Assembly: GCA_964422725.1 (NCBI GenBank)
Contig: CAYRCC010000004.1
Location: 14,616-78,615, forward strand
Reading direction: 5' to 3'
DNA: 64,000 nt
Source: CAKSNH01 sp964422725
Lineage (GTDB): Bacteria; Bacillota; Clostridia; UBA1381
Numbering within the stretch: the first letter of the stretch is position 1; each line of letters opens with the position of its first letter. Positions 1 to 11,100 of this stretch are shown piece by piece. The translations under genes were made by a program, and so were the position numbers. The notes beneath the pieces are model-generated. The model saw only the letters and a program-made list of their open reading frames with translations. It did not search any database and was not told the DNA's origin.

Positions 1-619
1 TTATTTCGTCAAACACTATTTGGTTTAATACAGGCATCACAAGTCCCAATATTCCTATCACAAGACTGAGCATTGCCAAGAACACAACGTCCCCCGGCGA
101 AAACGACTTCAGCAATGATTTCAAAAATTGTGCGCAAGTGATTTTTTTGCCGTCAAAAGGCTTATAGAAGCAATACGCCGTTTCCGAAAAACGTTTTGCG
201 TATTCCTTGGTAACCTTTTTTAAAAGTCCTGTTTTTTCGTCAACATATTGATAATTGCCGAATATATCCGATATAAGAGCCGTAAATTTTCCTTCATCGT
301 CCACACAGAGCAGTGCAAGTGTACCGTTTTTCCACCATTCACCCTGCAGCACGATTTTTCGGCGGCTTATCCCCGTTACCGACATAACATATGTAACGAC
401 ATTTTCATCGTCACCTATATTATCCGGAATATCCACCGCCGAAATACCCATACTTTTCAATATATGCCCTATTTCACGTTCCGTTTCGTTCTTTGCGCAA
501 ACGTCATACTTTGTGCCACTTTTTGAATCGAATATCTTAAGAATGTTTCCGAGAGCCGAGTTCATAAGATTTTCGTCCGTTTCCTTTTTTCTTTTTATTC
601 GCAAATTAAAATCTCCCAA
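1..619 (-). CDS. NHLM-type export ABC transporter, permease/ATPase subunit (5' part only)
   Basis: Partial: the window edge cuts the gene and about 206 N-terminal residues remain. They form a soluble N-terminal region with no C39 peptidase motif, followed by the first hydrophobic segment (around residues 180-200, ending near VMPVLNQIVFDEI), as expected for the second ABC protein (ABC2 type) of NHLM peptide export systems, where the ATPase domain follows. I chose the TTG at 619 because AAGGAGG lies 7 bases upstream; no good ATG fits. The gene begins 12 bases after the stop of the peptidase-ABC gene, so the two are co-transcribed and probably act together with the HlyD-like adaptor at 2884. The exact family rests on context and the N-terminal region, because the ATPase motifs are outside the window. 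Confidence 0.72.
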   Translation of the reverse strand, partial: MGDFNLRIKRKKETDENLMNSALGNILKIFDSKSGTKYDVCAKNETEREIGHILKSMGISAVDIPDNIGDDENVVTYVMSVTGISRRKIVLQGEWWKNGTLALLCVDDEGKFTALISDIFGNYQYVDEKTGLLKKVTKEYAKRFSETAYCFYKPFDGKKITCAQFLKSLLKSFSPGDVVFLAMLSLVIGILGLVMPVLNQIVFDEI

Positions 620-631
620 CTCCGCTCCTCC

Positions 632-2776
632 TTACTCACTTTTTACCAACAACGCATACTTGCCGTCAAGCTGCATAAGCTCGCTGTGCGTGCCGCGTTC
701 GATTTCCTTGCCGTACTCCAGCATTATTATTTCGTCCGCATCGCGTATGGTTGCAAGCCTGTGCGCTATTATAAAACAGGTTATACCCCGTCTTTTTATT
801 GCGTCCATAATGTTTTTTTCCGTTGTCGGGTCAAGCGCACTGGTCGCCTCGTCAAGTATCATAACCGACGGATTAAGCACAAGTGCTCTGGCTATTTCCA
901 TTCTCTGCCGCTGACCGCCCGAAAAATTAGCTCCGTTCTCGCTTACAAGTGCGTTATACCCGTCCTTACGATTTATTATTTCGTCATGTATACACGCGTC
1001 CTTGCACGCACTTATTAAAACCTCCTCGCTTACGCTGTCGTCCCACATAGTTATGTTATTCCTTATAGTGTCGCTGAACATAGCCGCGCTTTGGTCAACC
1101 ATCGCAACCGAATTGGTCATAACATACCTGTCATACTCATATCGTTGTTTGCCGTCAAACAAAATTTCTCCGCCGTTTACACTGTACAGACCGGCTATAA
1201 GCTTTGCCACAGTCGACTTTCCGCTGCCGCTGCCGCCCACAAATGCTACAGTTTCGCCGCTTTTCACTTTAATCGAGAGGTTCTCAATCAGTGCCGGCGC
1301 GGCTTTACTGTAACCGAACGTAACATTTCTCAGTTCAACATCACCGCTCAGCTTAGCGTAAGCTCCGTCGGCAGATTTTGTTTGCTTGAGGTTTTCGTCC
1401 TCACAATAGTTCATAACATCTTCCACGCTGTCAATCATTCCGCTCACGTTTTGAATTTCCTGCATAGAATCGACCAACCGTTCCACCGGTACCAAAAACA
1501 TATTCATAAAACCCTGAAACGCCATAAGCGTACCGACCGAAAAATTACCGGCTAAAATATTGTATATACCCAAAATCAATATGACACTGCCGCAAAGCTG
1601 TGACAATACAGACGGTATAAGCTGTGAATACAGATTTCTCCGCGCAACCTCCGCCTGTGAGTTGCTGTATTTTGCAAAATACCCTGCCAGACGTTCAAAA
1701 TAACCGAATTCCGCACCGCTCGCCTTTATTGTTTCAATCATCGTCACTCCCGAAAGCATAACTCCCGAAAGCTTACCGTTATCACGCTGCATATTCCTGT
1801 TTGAATTTTCGTTCCGCTTTGCCGTAATTCGCATAATCACTATACTTACCGCCGCCGACACAATGCCTGTGAGTGCCATAGTAAAATCATAGCTTACAAG
1901 CAAAACAAAATATATGCCAATCATAACAATATTCAGAAATGTCGGTATTACGACATTTGCAATCGTGTCCGCGATTTGCGTGTTACTCTGCTGACGCTCG
2001 CTTATGTCGCCGGCAAACCGCTGCAAAAAGAATTCAACCGGCAAATGCAGTACGTGCCACATAAATCCGGCACTCGATTTGACAGCCAGCTTTGCGCGGA
2101 ATTTATTCAAATACACATTTTGGAGTGTTTCCGTCAAGAACGCCGCCGCCAGTGATATTCCCATTCCAAGTATCAGCGGTTTTATCCACTCATCTCGTCC
2201 GCCTATAAGAATTTTATCCACAAAAATCTCATAAAATACAGGCTTTAACGCCGCCGTAACCGCAAGCAGAAAACCCATCGTAATAACAAATATCATTACC
2301 GCTTTCGAGCTTTTCAAATGTTTCAGCAAAAAACCCATCGAGCTTTTCGGCTTGCCGCAAGGCTCAAACTCTTCGTTCGGCTCAAAAAACAGCGCAATCC
2401 CGGTAAACGATTTGTCAAATTCCTCCTCGTCCACCTCTATAGCCCCCGATGCCGGGTCATTTATAAGTGCGCGGTTATTCTTAAAACCCTTAAGCACGAC
2501 AAAGTGATTAAAATTCCAATAAATTATAGCCGGAAAATTATTACATTCTTTCAGATATTCGATACTGCACTTCATACCCTTTGCCTGCAAATTATGCATT
2601 TTTGCGGCAATCAGAATATACTTCGCATTACTTCCGTCACGCGAAACATTGCAATCCATTCTCATCTGTTCGAGCGGTATATATCTTTTGTAGTACGCCA
2701 ATACCATTGCCAGCGATGCCGCACCGCACTCTACCGCCTCCATCTGAAGAATAACAGGTACTTTTTTTGCAATCAT
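632..2776 (-). CDS. NHLM-type peptidase/ABC transporter (C39 peptidase + permease + ATPase)
   Basis: Exporter that should cut a leader peptide and pump the mature peptide across the membrane. Counted from the ATG at 2776: a C39 peptidase domain (residues 1-130) with catalytic Cys17 in QMEAVECGAAS, His91 in NFNHFVVL and Asp107 in INDPASG; a membrane region (about 160-450); then an ATPase with Walker A GGSGSGKST (about residue 510), signature FSGGQRQR, Walker B VMILDEATSALD and H-loop IAHRLAT. All key residues are present, so it should be active. Length, about 714 residues, is normal. I prefer ATG 2776 (GGAAG just upstream) over an in-frame GTG at 2803. It lies between the HlyD-like gene and the second ABC gene. 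No substrate peptide with a double-glycine leader is visible in the window. Confidence 0.9.
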   Translation of the reverse strand: MIAKKVPVILQMEAVECGAASLAMVLAYYKRYIPLEQMRMDCNVSRDGSNAKYILIAAKMHNLQAKGMKCSIEYLKECNNFPAIIYWNFNHFVVLKGFKNNRALINDPASGAIEVDEEEFDKSFTGIALFFEPNEEFEPCGKPKSSMGFLLKHLKSSKAVMIFVITMGFLLAVTAALKPVFYEIFVDKILIGGRDEWIKPLILGMGISLAAAFLTETLQNVYLNKFRAKLAVKSSAGFMWHVLHLPVEFFLQRFAGDISERQQSNTQIADTIANVVIPTFLNIVMIGIYFVLLVSYDFTMALTGIVSAAVSIVIMRITAKRNENSNRNMQRDNGKLSGVMLSGVTMIETIKASGAEFGYFERLAGYFAKYSNSQAEVARRNLYSQLIPSVLSQLCGSVILILGIYNILAGNFSVGTLMAFQGFMNMFLVPVERLVDSMQEIQNVSGMIDSVEDVMNYCEDENLKQTKSADGAYAKLSGDVELRNVTFGYSKAAPALIENLSIKVKSGETVAFVGGSGSGKSTVAKLIAGLYSVNGGEILFDGKQRYEYDRYVMTNSVAMVDQSAAMFSDTIRNNITMWDDSVSEEVLISACKDACIHDEIINRKDGYNALVSENGANFSGGQRQRMEIARALVLNPSVMILDEATSALDPTTEKNIMDAIKRRGITCFIIAHRLATIRDADEIIMLEYGKEIERGTHSELMQLDGKYALLVKSE

Positions 2777-2883
2777 AAAAACTTCCACAGCCTTTCTGCC
2801 CACAAATAGTCGCTAACAGTCTTAACCGCTTTTGTCGGTGGGCTGACAATGCGTTAAGCGGAATTTGCGTAATTTACGCTGTA

Positions 2884-3813
2884 TTATCCTTTTCCGAGCA
2901 GTAATTCAATCGGTTTCATACTGCTTGTTATAATCTGCACGTTACACTGCGTTCCTATTTCAACCAACAGCTTTTCGCCGTTTTTGTTCGACCACTTATA
3001 CGAATTTGCCGATTCGGGGTCATAGCTTATTTTAATGCGCATCTCGATACACGTCGTATCCGGCATTACCGACTCCGCATACCCCATTGTACCCATATGC
3101 TTGATTATACTTTCCTCCGTAACCGGAACGGACGAAATCGACGTGATAACGCCTTCCATATACCCGTATTCCTCACGCGGCGCATAATTCGGAGAAATCT
3201 GTGCTTCCATACCCAGTTTCAGCGTTTTTGCCACGTCAATCGGCACATACGCCGTCACTTCGTTATAACCGCTGTCGCCGTTGTCCACATTTATAATAGC
3301 CAATGTATCACCGACATTTATAACCGTACCTTTCGCGGCTATACTCTGGATATAGCCGGAAAAACTGCTTTTAATCACGCAGTCAAGAACATAGCTGTCC
3401 TGTGCGTTTTTCAGATTTTCCGCCATTGCATTATATTCATAAGACCCGGGCTGCATCCCAAGCATCAAATTCTGCATACGCTCAATTTCGGCAAGTGCCT
3501 CTTTATCACTCACCACCGCTATAACATCTCCGACATTTACATAATCGCCCTCCGACATTATAACGTCCTGTATCTGCCCTGTAATGTTGGACGAAATCAT
3601 CTGCACATCGTCTGCCGGAAATATAACTCCGGATATTGTGGTTTTATTCGTCACATTACCGAAAACACCCCAAAAGCACAGCGTAATAAACCCGATAACT
3701 ATGCACGCATAAATTCCCCATACCGGAAAACTCAGAATTTTTATATGTTTGTCCAGCTGTTCGCTCGAATATATATTATCAAGCGCATTTTCTCTGAATA
3801 AATTTGTATTCAT
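2884..3813 (-). CDS. HlyD-like membrane-fusion/adaptor protein of NHLM peptide export
   Basis: 309 residues. A short cytoplasmic N-terminus is followed by one membrane segment (about residues 30-52, rich in I, V, F and W) and an extracellular region with two biotinyl-lipoyl-like beta segments (around SSNITGQIQDVIMSEGDYV and FSGYIQSIAAKGTVINVGD) separated by a short helical stretch, then a beta-barrel domain. This is the layout of HlyD-family adaptors; the short hairpin and the operon match the NHLM secretion-protein subtype. It would link the two ABC proteins to the cell exterior. It starts one base after the stop of the lipoprotein gene, with GGAGGTG inside the end of that gene, so the two are translationally coupled. 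The 107-base gap to the next gene holds nothing I recognise. Confidence 0.85.
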   Translation of the reverse strand: MNTNLFRENALDNIYSSEQLDKHIKILSFPVWGIYACIVIGFITLCFWGVFGNVTNKTTISGVIFPADDVQMISSNITGQIQDVIMSEGDYVNVGDVIAVVSDKEALAEIERMQNLMLGMQPGSYEYNAMAENLKNAQDSYVLDCVIKSSFSGYIQSIAAKGTVINVGDTLAIINVDNGDSGYNEVTAYVPIDVAKTLKLGMEAQISPNYAPREEYGYMEGVITSISSVPVTEESIIKHMGTMGYAESVMPDTTCIEMRIKISYDPESANSYKWSNKNGEKLLVEIGTQCNVQIITSSMKPIELLLGKG

Positions 3814-3814
3814 A

Positions 3815-4984
3815 TCAATTCACCTCCGCACTTTCGGAATTAAACGTTTCATCAGGCACAAATTCACCGTTTACGAATATTCGGCACTGTTCCTGCTCTA
3901 TATTCAGCTGTCCCTTTGAATTAAACGAAATGTCGCCCGTAATACCTTTGTACGGTTCTTCCGCTTTGTATAGGTCTATTAAAGACTTTCCGCTTTCCGC
4001 GCTTTTAAAAATGCAGTCCGCGCTCATCATAAGCAAATCATACATCTGCGCCCCGTACGACACATAATCGTTTTCACCGAACCGCTTTGTACATTTTTCG
4101 ACAAACTCATCAAACCCGTCACTTTCCTTCAGCGGACAAAACGGTATATACACTACACCCTCCATATACTCGCCGTTTTCCGAGATAGTGTCCTCGTTAT
4201 CTATGGAATAATCCGTCATCACTACTATATCCGAACCGCGCTGTCTTAACTTTTTGACTATATCGCCGCCGAGCGACAAATCATAAAGACTCATATATAT
4301 TCCGTCTATACCGAGCGCTTGCCATCTTCTGTAAGCAATTTCAAACTCCTCATCGGTAAACGGGCCTGTAAGCATATCGGCTATTTTTACATCGGAATCC
4401 GCCACAGTCGTCTGAAAACCTTTTATTTCGTCCGTTTCAAATGTCGTTGCGGTATGTATAACGGCTACACGTTTGAGCCCTCTGTGAATGGCGTATTTTC
4501 CCATAATATTTCCCAGCTTGCCGGCACTCGTAAAATCGTTTATGAGGTAGTCATACCCGTTTTCCGCAATGGAATCGTAACAGCCGGCAAAAACTATAAA
4601 CGGTTTTTCCGCCTCATTAAAAATACTTGCCACCGAATCGACTATATCAAACTCCTGAATCGAAATCGCCGCGGCAATATCCGGTGAGTGCGCAATCTGC
4701 GACGCAAGAGCTATTGCACTGTTGTAATTACCGCCGTCATCGTAAAGCTCCACATTGAGGTTAAACCCGTATTTATTGTATATATCCTCTTTTGCAACCT
4801 CTATACTCTCGTTCAAACCGCTTATAACCTCGTATGTTTCCATATTACAGAGTATTGCGATATTAATTTCGCCGTTTTCGTTAAATACGCTTTTCGACCC
4901 TTTGCCCGCACCGCACGCCGCCGTCAGCACCGCCGCAAGCACCACAAGCGCAAACAATACCGTTTTAAAAATTTTCTTTTTCAA
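3815..4984 (-). CDS. solute-binding lipoprotein (periplasmic-binding fold, branched-chain amino acid receptor-like)
   Basis: 389 residues, starting at TTG 4984 with GGGGAGG 7 bases upstream. Signal peptide with a lipobox-like LTAAC (Cys24), so probably a membrane-anchored lipoprotein. The mature part reads like a type I periplasmic-binding protein of the Peripla_BP_6 / LivK kind: NIAILCNMETYEVISGLNESIEVA..., alternating beta/alpha segments, GLKRVAVIHT, and a late GITGDISFNSKGQL that is typical of LivK-like receptors. It is the first gene of the export operon and sits one base before the HlyD-like gene. Such receptors normally serve importers or sensors, so its place here is odd. Inference: it may sense or capture the exported peptide, or bind a small ligand that gates export. 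No importer permease genes are nearby. Confidence 0.82.
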   Translation of the reverse strand: MKKKIFKTVLFALVVLAAVLTAACGAGKGSKSVFNENGEINIAILCNMETYEVISGLNESIEVAKEDIYNKYGFNLNVELYDDGGNYNSAIALASQIAHSPDIAAAISIQEFDIVDSVASIFNEAEKPFIVFAGCYDSIAENGYDYLINDFTSAGKLGNIMGKYAIHRGLKRVAVIHTATTFETDEIKGFQTTVADSDVKIADMLTGPFTDEEFEIAYRRWQALGIDGIYMSLYDLSLGGDIVKKLRQRGSDIVVMTDYSIDNEDTISENGEYMEGVVYIPFCPLKESDGFDEFVEKCTKRFGENDYVSYGAQMYDLLMMSADCIFKSAESGKSLIDLYKAEEPYKGITGDISFNSKGQLNIEQEQCRIFVNGEFVPDETFNSESAEVN

Positions 4985-5048
4985 TGCAAATCCTCCCCGT
5001 AAAACAAACTTTACTCATACTGATACAGCCTTATAACCCGTTACTATA

Positions 5049-5077
5049 ATAATACCATATAATAAACATTAATACAA
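5049..5077 (-). promoter_or_regulatory. promoter of the NHLM export operon
   Basis: On the minus strand TTGTAT (5077-5072), a 17-base spacer and TATTAT (5054-5049) form a good sigma-A promoter. It leaves a leader of about 60 bases before the TTG start at 4984. It lies downstream of the terminator of the giant gene, so the export operon is a separate transcription unit. Confidence 0.6.
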
Positions 5078-5112
5078 GTAAAAAATCCGCACCGAATCGG
5101 TTGTTTTGCCGA

Positions 5113-5145
5113 TAAAAAAGGGCTGTCGGTTCACACCGACAGCCC
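5113..5145 (-). terminator. terminator of the giant GLUG gene
   Basis: Perfect 11-bp stem (GGGCTGTCGGT / ACCGACAGCCC, 5120-5145) with a 4-base loop, followed on the minus strand by TTTTTT. It starts about 40 bases after the stop at 5183. Confidence 0.88.
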
Positions 5146-5182
5146 CTTGTCTGTTATCCGTAATTTATTTCAGTCGAAACAA

Positions 5183-8100
5183 TTACTTAATCTCACACGC
5201 CTCACAAAGCGGTTTCATACCGTTCAGGCTATCCCACAGCATTATCTTCGCCGTCTTGCCTGCCGCTATTGTAATCTCACCGTTATTTGTGTCGTTTTCA
5301 GATGTCGCAACCGTTATACTCTGTACTCCGTCCGCACCATACTCCGCACAAATCAATGTGTACTTAGTTCCCGTCGGAACTACATACTTAACAAGATGAT
5401 CGCCGTTTTCCTTTGCCGTAGCAAATATAGCCGGTCCGGTTATCGGCGCATCACCGCTTGTGAACACTGCTCCCACACTTACGTCCCTTGCAGGCATTAC
5501 AAATACATTACTTGTATCCACCGTCACACCGGTTACTCCGACAAGCATATATCCCTCGTTAGGCTCAATTGTAAGCTTAACCTCTTCACCTGCTTTTGCG
5601 TACTCTTTATCCGCTTTCACTTTTCCGTTTTCTACCGTATTAATGCCTACTTTATATGTAGCCTCGATATCAAACGTCAATGTCAGCGTTGTCTTATTTG
5701 TTGCAAACTCCGATGTCAGCGACATCAAATTCGCCTCACTCGTTACAACATCGAATTTTACGGTATGCTTGCCCGACACCTTAGGTGTACCCGACACTAC
5801 GCCGTTTTCAAGCTTCATACCCTCAGGCAGTGCACTGCCCTCCGAAAGCGCAAACTCAACCGTCTTTGTTACCGTTTCATCGCTGAACTTCACATAATCA
5901 GCCAAATTTACAGCCGTCATTTCAAAATTCTCTACAAGCTCGATTTCGCTTTCCTTGCCTGTACTTTCAAGTGTAGGCGCAAATACAACTTTCACCTCTA
6001 CATCTGACTCAGGCATTACAAAACTGCCGTTTGCATCAAGCTCAACTCCGCTTGCACTGCCGAACGCATAACCGTTATCAGGCTTAACAACAAGATTTAC
6101 TCTTTCGTTCGGTGCGGCATACGCCTTATCCGCCGTCACACTTCCGTGTTCCGTTGCACCGACTGTTACCTTATACGTCTTTACAACCTCGATTGTAAGC
6201 GTCATTTTAGCATTATCCATTGCTGTAGCCGAATCAAGCGACATAAGAGAAACGCTGTTCGGGTCTGTTACGTCAATTACTACCGTATATGTGCCTGCCT
6301 TTGTAGGTGTGCCGACAATTCTGCCGTACGACAAACTCATACCCTCCGGCAATACACTGTCCTCTGCCAACGCAAACGCAAAATCTCTTTCAATATCGTC
6401 GTTTACAAATTCCACATACTCGGAAAGTACAATATCCTCAGCCGCTACATTCTCATACAGCTTTATCGTATCGCTCTTTTCGGTCGCTCTGAAACCGTCA
6501 CCGAAACTTGCACTGATTCTTACCGTATTGTCAGGCATTACAAACGAATTGTTCTCGTCAAGCTCAACGCCCTTGATAACCGGTACGCTTGCGCTGTCAT
6601 TCGACACAATCGTCAGATTAACCGTTTCGCCCGGTTTTGCATATGCTTTGTCAGCCTTTACACTTCCGCCTTTGATTCCTTTTTCAATAATGATTTCGTA
6701 ATAACACAAATCGTCCTTTCCGGCAAACATCAATTCCTTATCCTTTGCCGTCCACTTCTTCATGTCGTCCGAAACATTGCTGTTAAGCTTTGCCGCAGCA
6801 TTTGCAAAACCAGCGGCTGTATCGCTGTCAATCTGACAAACATCTTTGCACTTATCAGCACACTCCAAATTTACCGGCGCAGCAGATCCAACCCAATAGC
6901 TGTTTTTAACAGTCAGATTAGCTGCATTATTATTATAAGCAAATGCTATAGCGTATTCACTGCCGGATCCGTCCAATTCTCCGCTGTTATAACAGTTTAC
7001 TATGTTCAGATAGCTGTCCGAATTTTCCGATATGCTGGCTATACCGACCGGACACATTCCACTGACTTTACCGCTGTTAATACAGTTATTTATCAGCGAT
7101 ACTTTTCCGAGTGCCATACCCGCTATACCGCCTACATCAACACCACCGTCTTGCGGCATATCTACACTGCCGCTGTTCATACAATCCAGAATCGTACTGC
7201 CAATTATAATACCTGCGATACCGCCGACTGTGTTCAACGCGGAAACGCTTTCTTCGTTTGTACAGTCTGTTATCGTACTGCTGACAATTCGACCCGCAAT
7301 ACCGCCGCTGCACGGATAACCGTTGGTTCCGGTAGTACAATCGTTGTTTACCTTAGCGCCGTTTTTACAATCCTCGATATCGGTAAATGCGGTATACGCC
7401 GCAATACCGCCGACATAACAAGAATCGGCATCAATATCGCCCTTGTTTTCACAATCGACTATTTTTATATTATTGCCGCCGCTTAATTTCAATCCGTCTG
7501 CGTATCCGACAATACCGCCGAGATAACCTCCGGAATTTGAAGTGCTTTGACTCAAATCCGCAGTATTTTCGCAGTCCTTTACGGTTAATGGCTCGCCGCC
7601 CTGCAATAATGCAATGTCGCCGCTACCGTCTACCATTCCAACTATACCGCCGACACATCTGCCGCTCAGGCTGCCTTCGTTTTTACAGCCCTCGATAAAG
7701 TTTGCGCCTGTTCCCGATAAGCCTAATCTTCCGACAATACCGCCTACATAGTTGCCTTCTCCCGCAGCCGTAACGGTTGCGCTGTTTGTGCAGTTAATTA
7801 CAGAGCCGTAGCTGTAACCTGCCACAGAACCCACGTAAGTACAGTCGGACGAACTGATATTTCCCTTAATCGTAAGGTTTTTCACTACAGAACCTTCGAG
7901 CAAGTTATAAAACAATCCGTATACTCCCTCACCCGACATATCTACAGTTATCGAATGATTGTTACCGTCAAATATACCTTTATAACTTCCTATTGAACCT
8001 TCGGTATAACCATCGATATCCGCCATAAGCTTAACGTTGATTCTTTCGTTGCCTTTTTGGATTGTATTCTTAACCTTAATCAAATCGTCAAGCGTTTCTA

Positions 8101-11100
8101 CAAGGTAATAGCCGTCATCGTCCTGCGTCAAACCGGCTGCAACGATATCGCTGACTACATAGCACTCGCTGTACGGCATTGTAAACTTATACGTATTAGC
8201 CTTGCCGGCAACCTCCGTCAATGCAATTTCTTCATCGTTGTACATCGCTACCGAAATTGACGACACCTCATAACCTTCATCACTCGTTACGTCAATAACT
8301 GTTTCAACCTCAGTACCTGATTTGTACGGTGTCTTCTTGGTGTCAAACACAAAATTGTAGTACGGTGCGTTTTTCTCATCGGCAAACACAACCTCCTCAG
8401 CTGTTTCCTCGCCGACAACCGTCCATTCTTTCACTTCACCCAAAACATCTAACAGGTATCCGATAGTTTCCAAATTCGATTCAGACAACGGTATCATTGC
8501 GGTAATCGCAGAAATGATCAAATCGCGATACTCATCGGATGATAGAGCTTTTAATTCCAACATCATACCGTTTGCCGTTGCCACTGCCGCTTTTTTATCC
8601 GGAAGCTTTCCGTTTTCGTCTTTAATGGTTAAATCACCGGCATACATAGCATGCTGAGCAATATAAGTACCGCCGTCCTCCGCCGCTGTCAGCGTACCCT
8701 CATTATACAAATACATTTCCAGAGGCATCGTTGATGCAAATATTGCAGACTGACTACCGTCCTGAATGCTTTCACCGGCTACCGCCGCCGCGCTTGCACC
8801 TGTTATATCACCCTTGTTGATACAGTTTATTATTACACCCATATCTGTGCAAACAAAACCTGCGCCGACGCCCGTCGCGGTTACGTCCGCCTTGTTGATA
8901 CAGTTTATTACAGCACCGGCATTAGCAATTGCAAACGCCGCTATTGAGTCTTCCGACTCAAATGTACCGTCAACCGTAAGGTTCCTTATAACGCTCTTTT
9001 TACCTATTGCTCCAAGCATAGGGTGACCCATACCGTCTTTAAAGTTCAGCGTTTTACCGTTACCCTCGATTATACCGTTATACTCATACGCCAAATTCAG
9101 TTCCGGATAGTTTTCGGCAACTTCACCCGTAATATCAATATCATTGTTAATATACAGGTTAAGAGCCGTATTTCCGCTGTTGATAGACTGCATAGCCTTT
9201 ACAAGGTCTTCGGCTGTTTTTACCACAGCGTATGTCTTTCCGTCGATTTCCTTGGTTTCTTCGATTCCCGAATCCATCGTAACCGTTACCGTTACATTGC
9301 TTGCCGGCATTTCAAATGAGTCATTCTTACATTTAATGTTCTTGCCGTCCGCCGTCGTAACGGTTATTTCCGCGCCGTAAGGACCAGCACAATATACTTC
9401 CTCGCCTACAATTGCACCCGCAATGCTGAAATCGTCGTCCGAAATATGCATCGGTTCAAACTCACCGTAGAAGTATGTCTTGATGCCGTCCTGTTCGATT
9501 GCATAAATTTCCTCTTTTTCCTTTGCAATGCAAGCCTCGACAGCATACTCTGTACTTCCGCTTTCTCTCACATAATTACAACCCCACTTCTTAAGCTCAA
9601 CACCCTCTACAATGTCAGGGTTTTCATCAATGAACTTATTAAGCTTAACAGGTATGTAACGTGTTGCCGCGGTATAAGGGGTCACAATCGAATTAGGGTC
9701 TGCAAAATCCATTATTGATTTTTGCATGCCGCCTAAGTCGGTCATATACTCGTCATTCGTTACAAAGAAATTGTTTTTCAGCGTAAGATCCTCTTTTTCT
9801 GCATAATACACTGTTCCGGCAGGATACACCGTGTCATCGTAGCCGTAATAAGTCGAATTGTGTACACAGTTGTATATCTTCAGTTCACTGCCGACAGCGT
9901 TTTCAAGTACAATACCGCCGTAACAACTTTCCGCCGCTACCTGTGTCGATGCCAATACGGTACAGTTTGCGATAATGCCGCCGTTTTCCACCCGGTATGC
10001 AATACCGCCGAATTCGTCACATTGCAGGCCACGTATATCTACCGTACAGTTTGTAATCACACAGTCGTCCGCATAACCTACAATTCCGCCGAAAGTCACA
10101 GCTTGGTTTGAATTTCCGTACAGACTATAAGTTTCATCGCAGTATACGCTACAGTTGTCTATTTTTGTATCTTTCGCTTCATGGACCAATCCGGCACCGT
10201 ACTCTTCAAAAATAGGATGTTTCAAATTAAGGTTTTTAATTTGCGCACCGTCAGTATAGTCGAACAAAGCACCGCCCCATTCTATGGTTGCGCCGTTTCC
10301 GTCAAATACGCCTTTGTACGGTTTAGCGGAACCTCTGCCTATAATATAAGTACGGCAATAATAATAAATTGCTTCCGCTACATATTCTTCAGGCATTCCG
10401 TCCTCAAGTAATTGTCCTATCAAATCATAAACAGCGATACTCTTTGCCGTAACCTTGGCATTTGCATAAGGATTCATATTTGCTATTTCTCCGAATGTAA
10501 CCAAATCCTTAGCACTTGCAATACAGTACTCGCCGTTAGGACCGATTGCCAGACCGTAATCCTGCAATACGCTCACCTGTACATCGCTGTCAGGCATTAC
10601 GAACGTATACTTATTCTTACCGGCTTTTTGCGATTCGATCTCATTACCGTCCGAATCCGTTACTTTTATTCCCAATATCATCGCTGTATCCGGAGCATCG
10701 TAAAAACATACATCAATCGTTTCACCGGTATTTGCAAATTTCGGCATATCTTTTATGTTGCTCTCGTAGTAAACATCCACATTTATACTGTGCATATCGC
10801 TCGGCATATCCTTGGACATTTCAACGGTGTTTTTGCCGTCCTTGGTAACGAAATCCCAGAAATAACAATTGACGACGTTCAGTGTATACTTGTTCAGCAT
10901 ATTTTCGGTTTCGCTTGTGAACAGCTCACTCTCAGACATTGCGAAATAATAATCCGAATCGTCTAACACATCGCTCTTTGCCTTTGTCCAGCCTTGCTCC
11001 ATGTATACACCGATGTATACGTATTTACTCGGATCACGTAATGTACCGTACGGATTTTCAACATATCCGACACTGTACATACCTTTGTTCTTATCCGAAT

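Noticed and set aside
248..914. Plus-strand frames opposite the ABC transporter genes
   Set aside because: They overlap the conserved ABC coding on the minus strand and show no domain or start signal.
6146..7486. Long plus-strand open frame opposite the giant GLUG gene
   Set aside because: Arg/Cys/Tyr-rich, no ribosome site, no domain; it mirrors the repeated coding pattern of the minus-strand gene.
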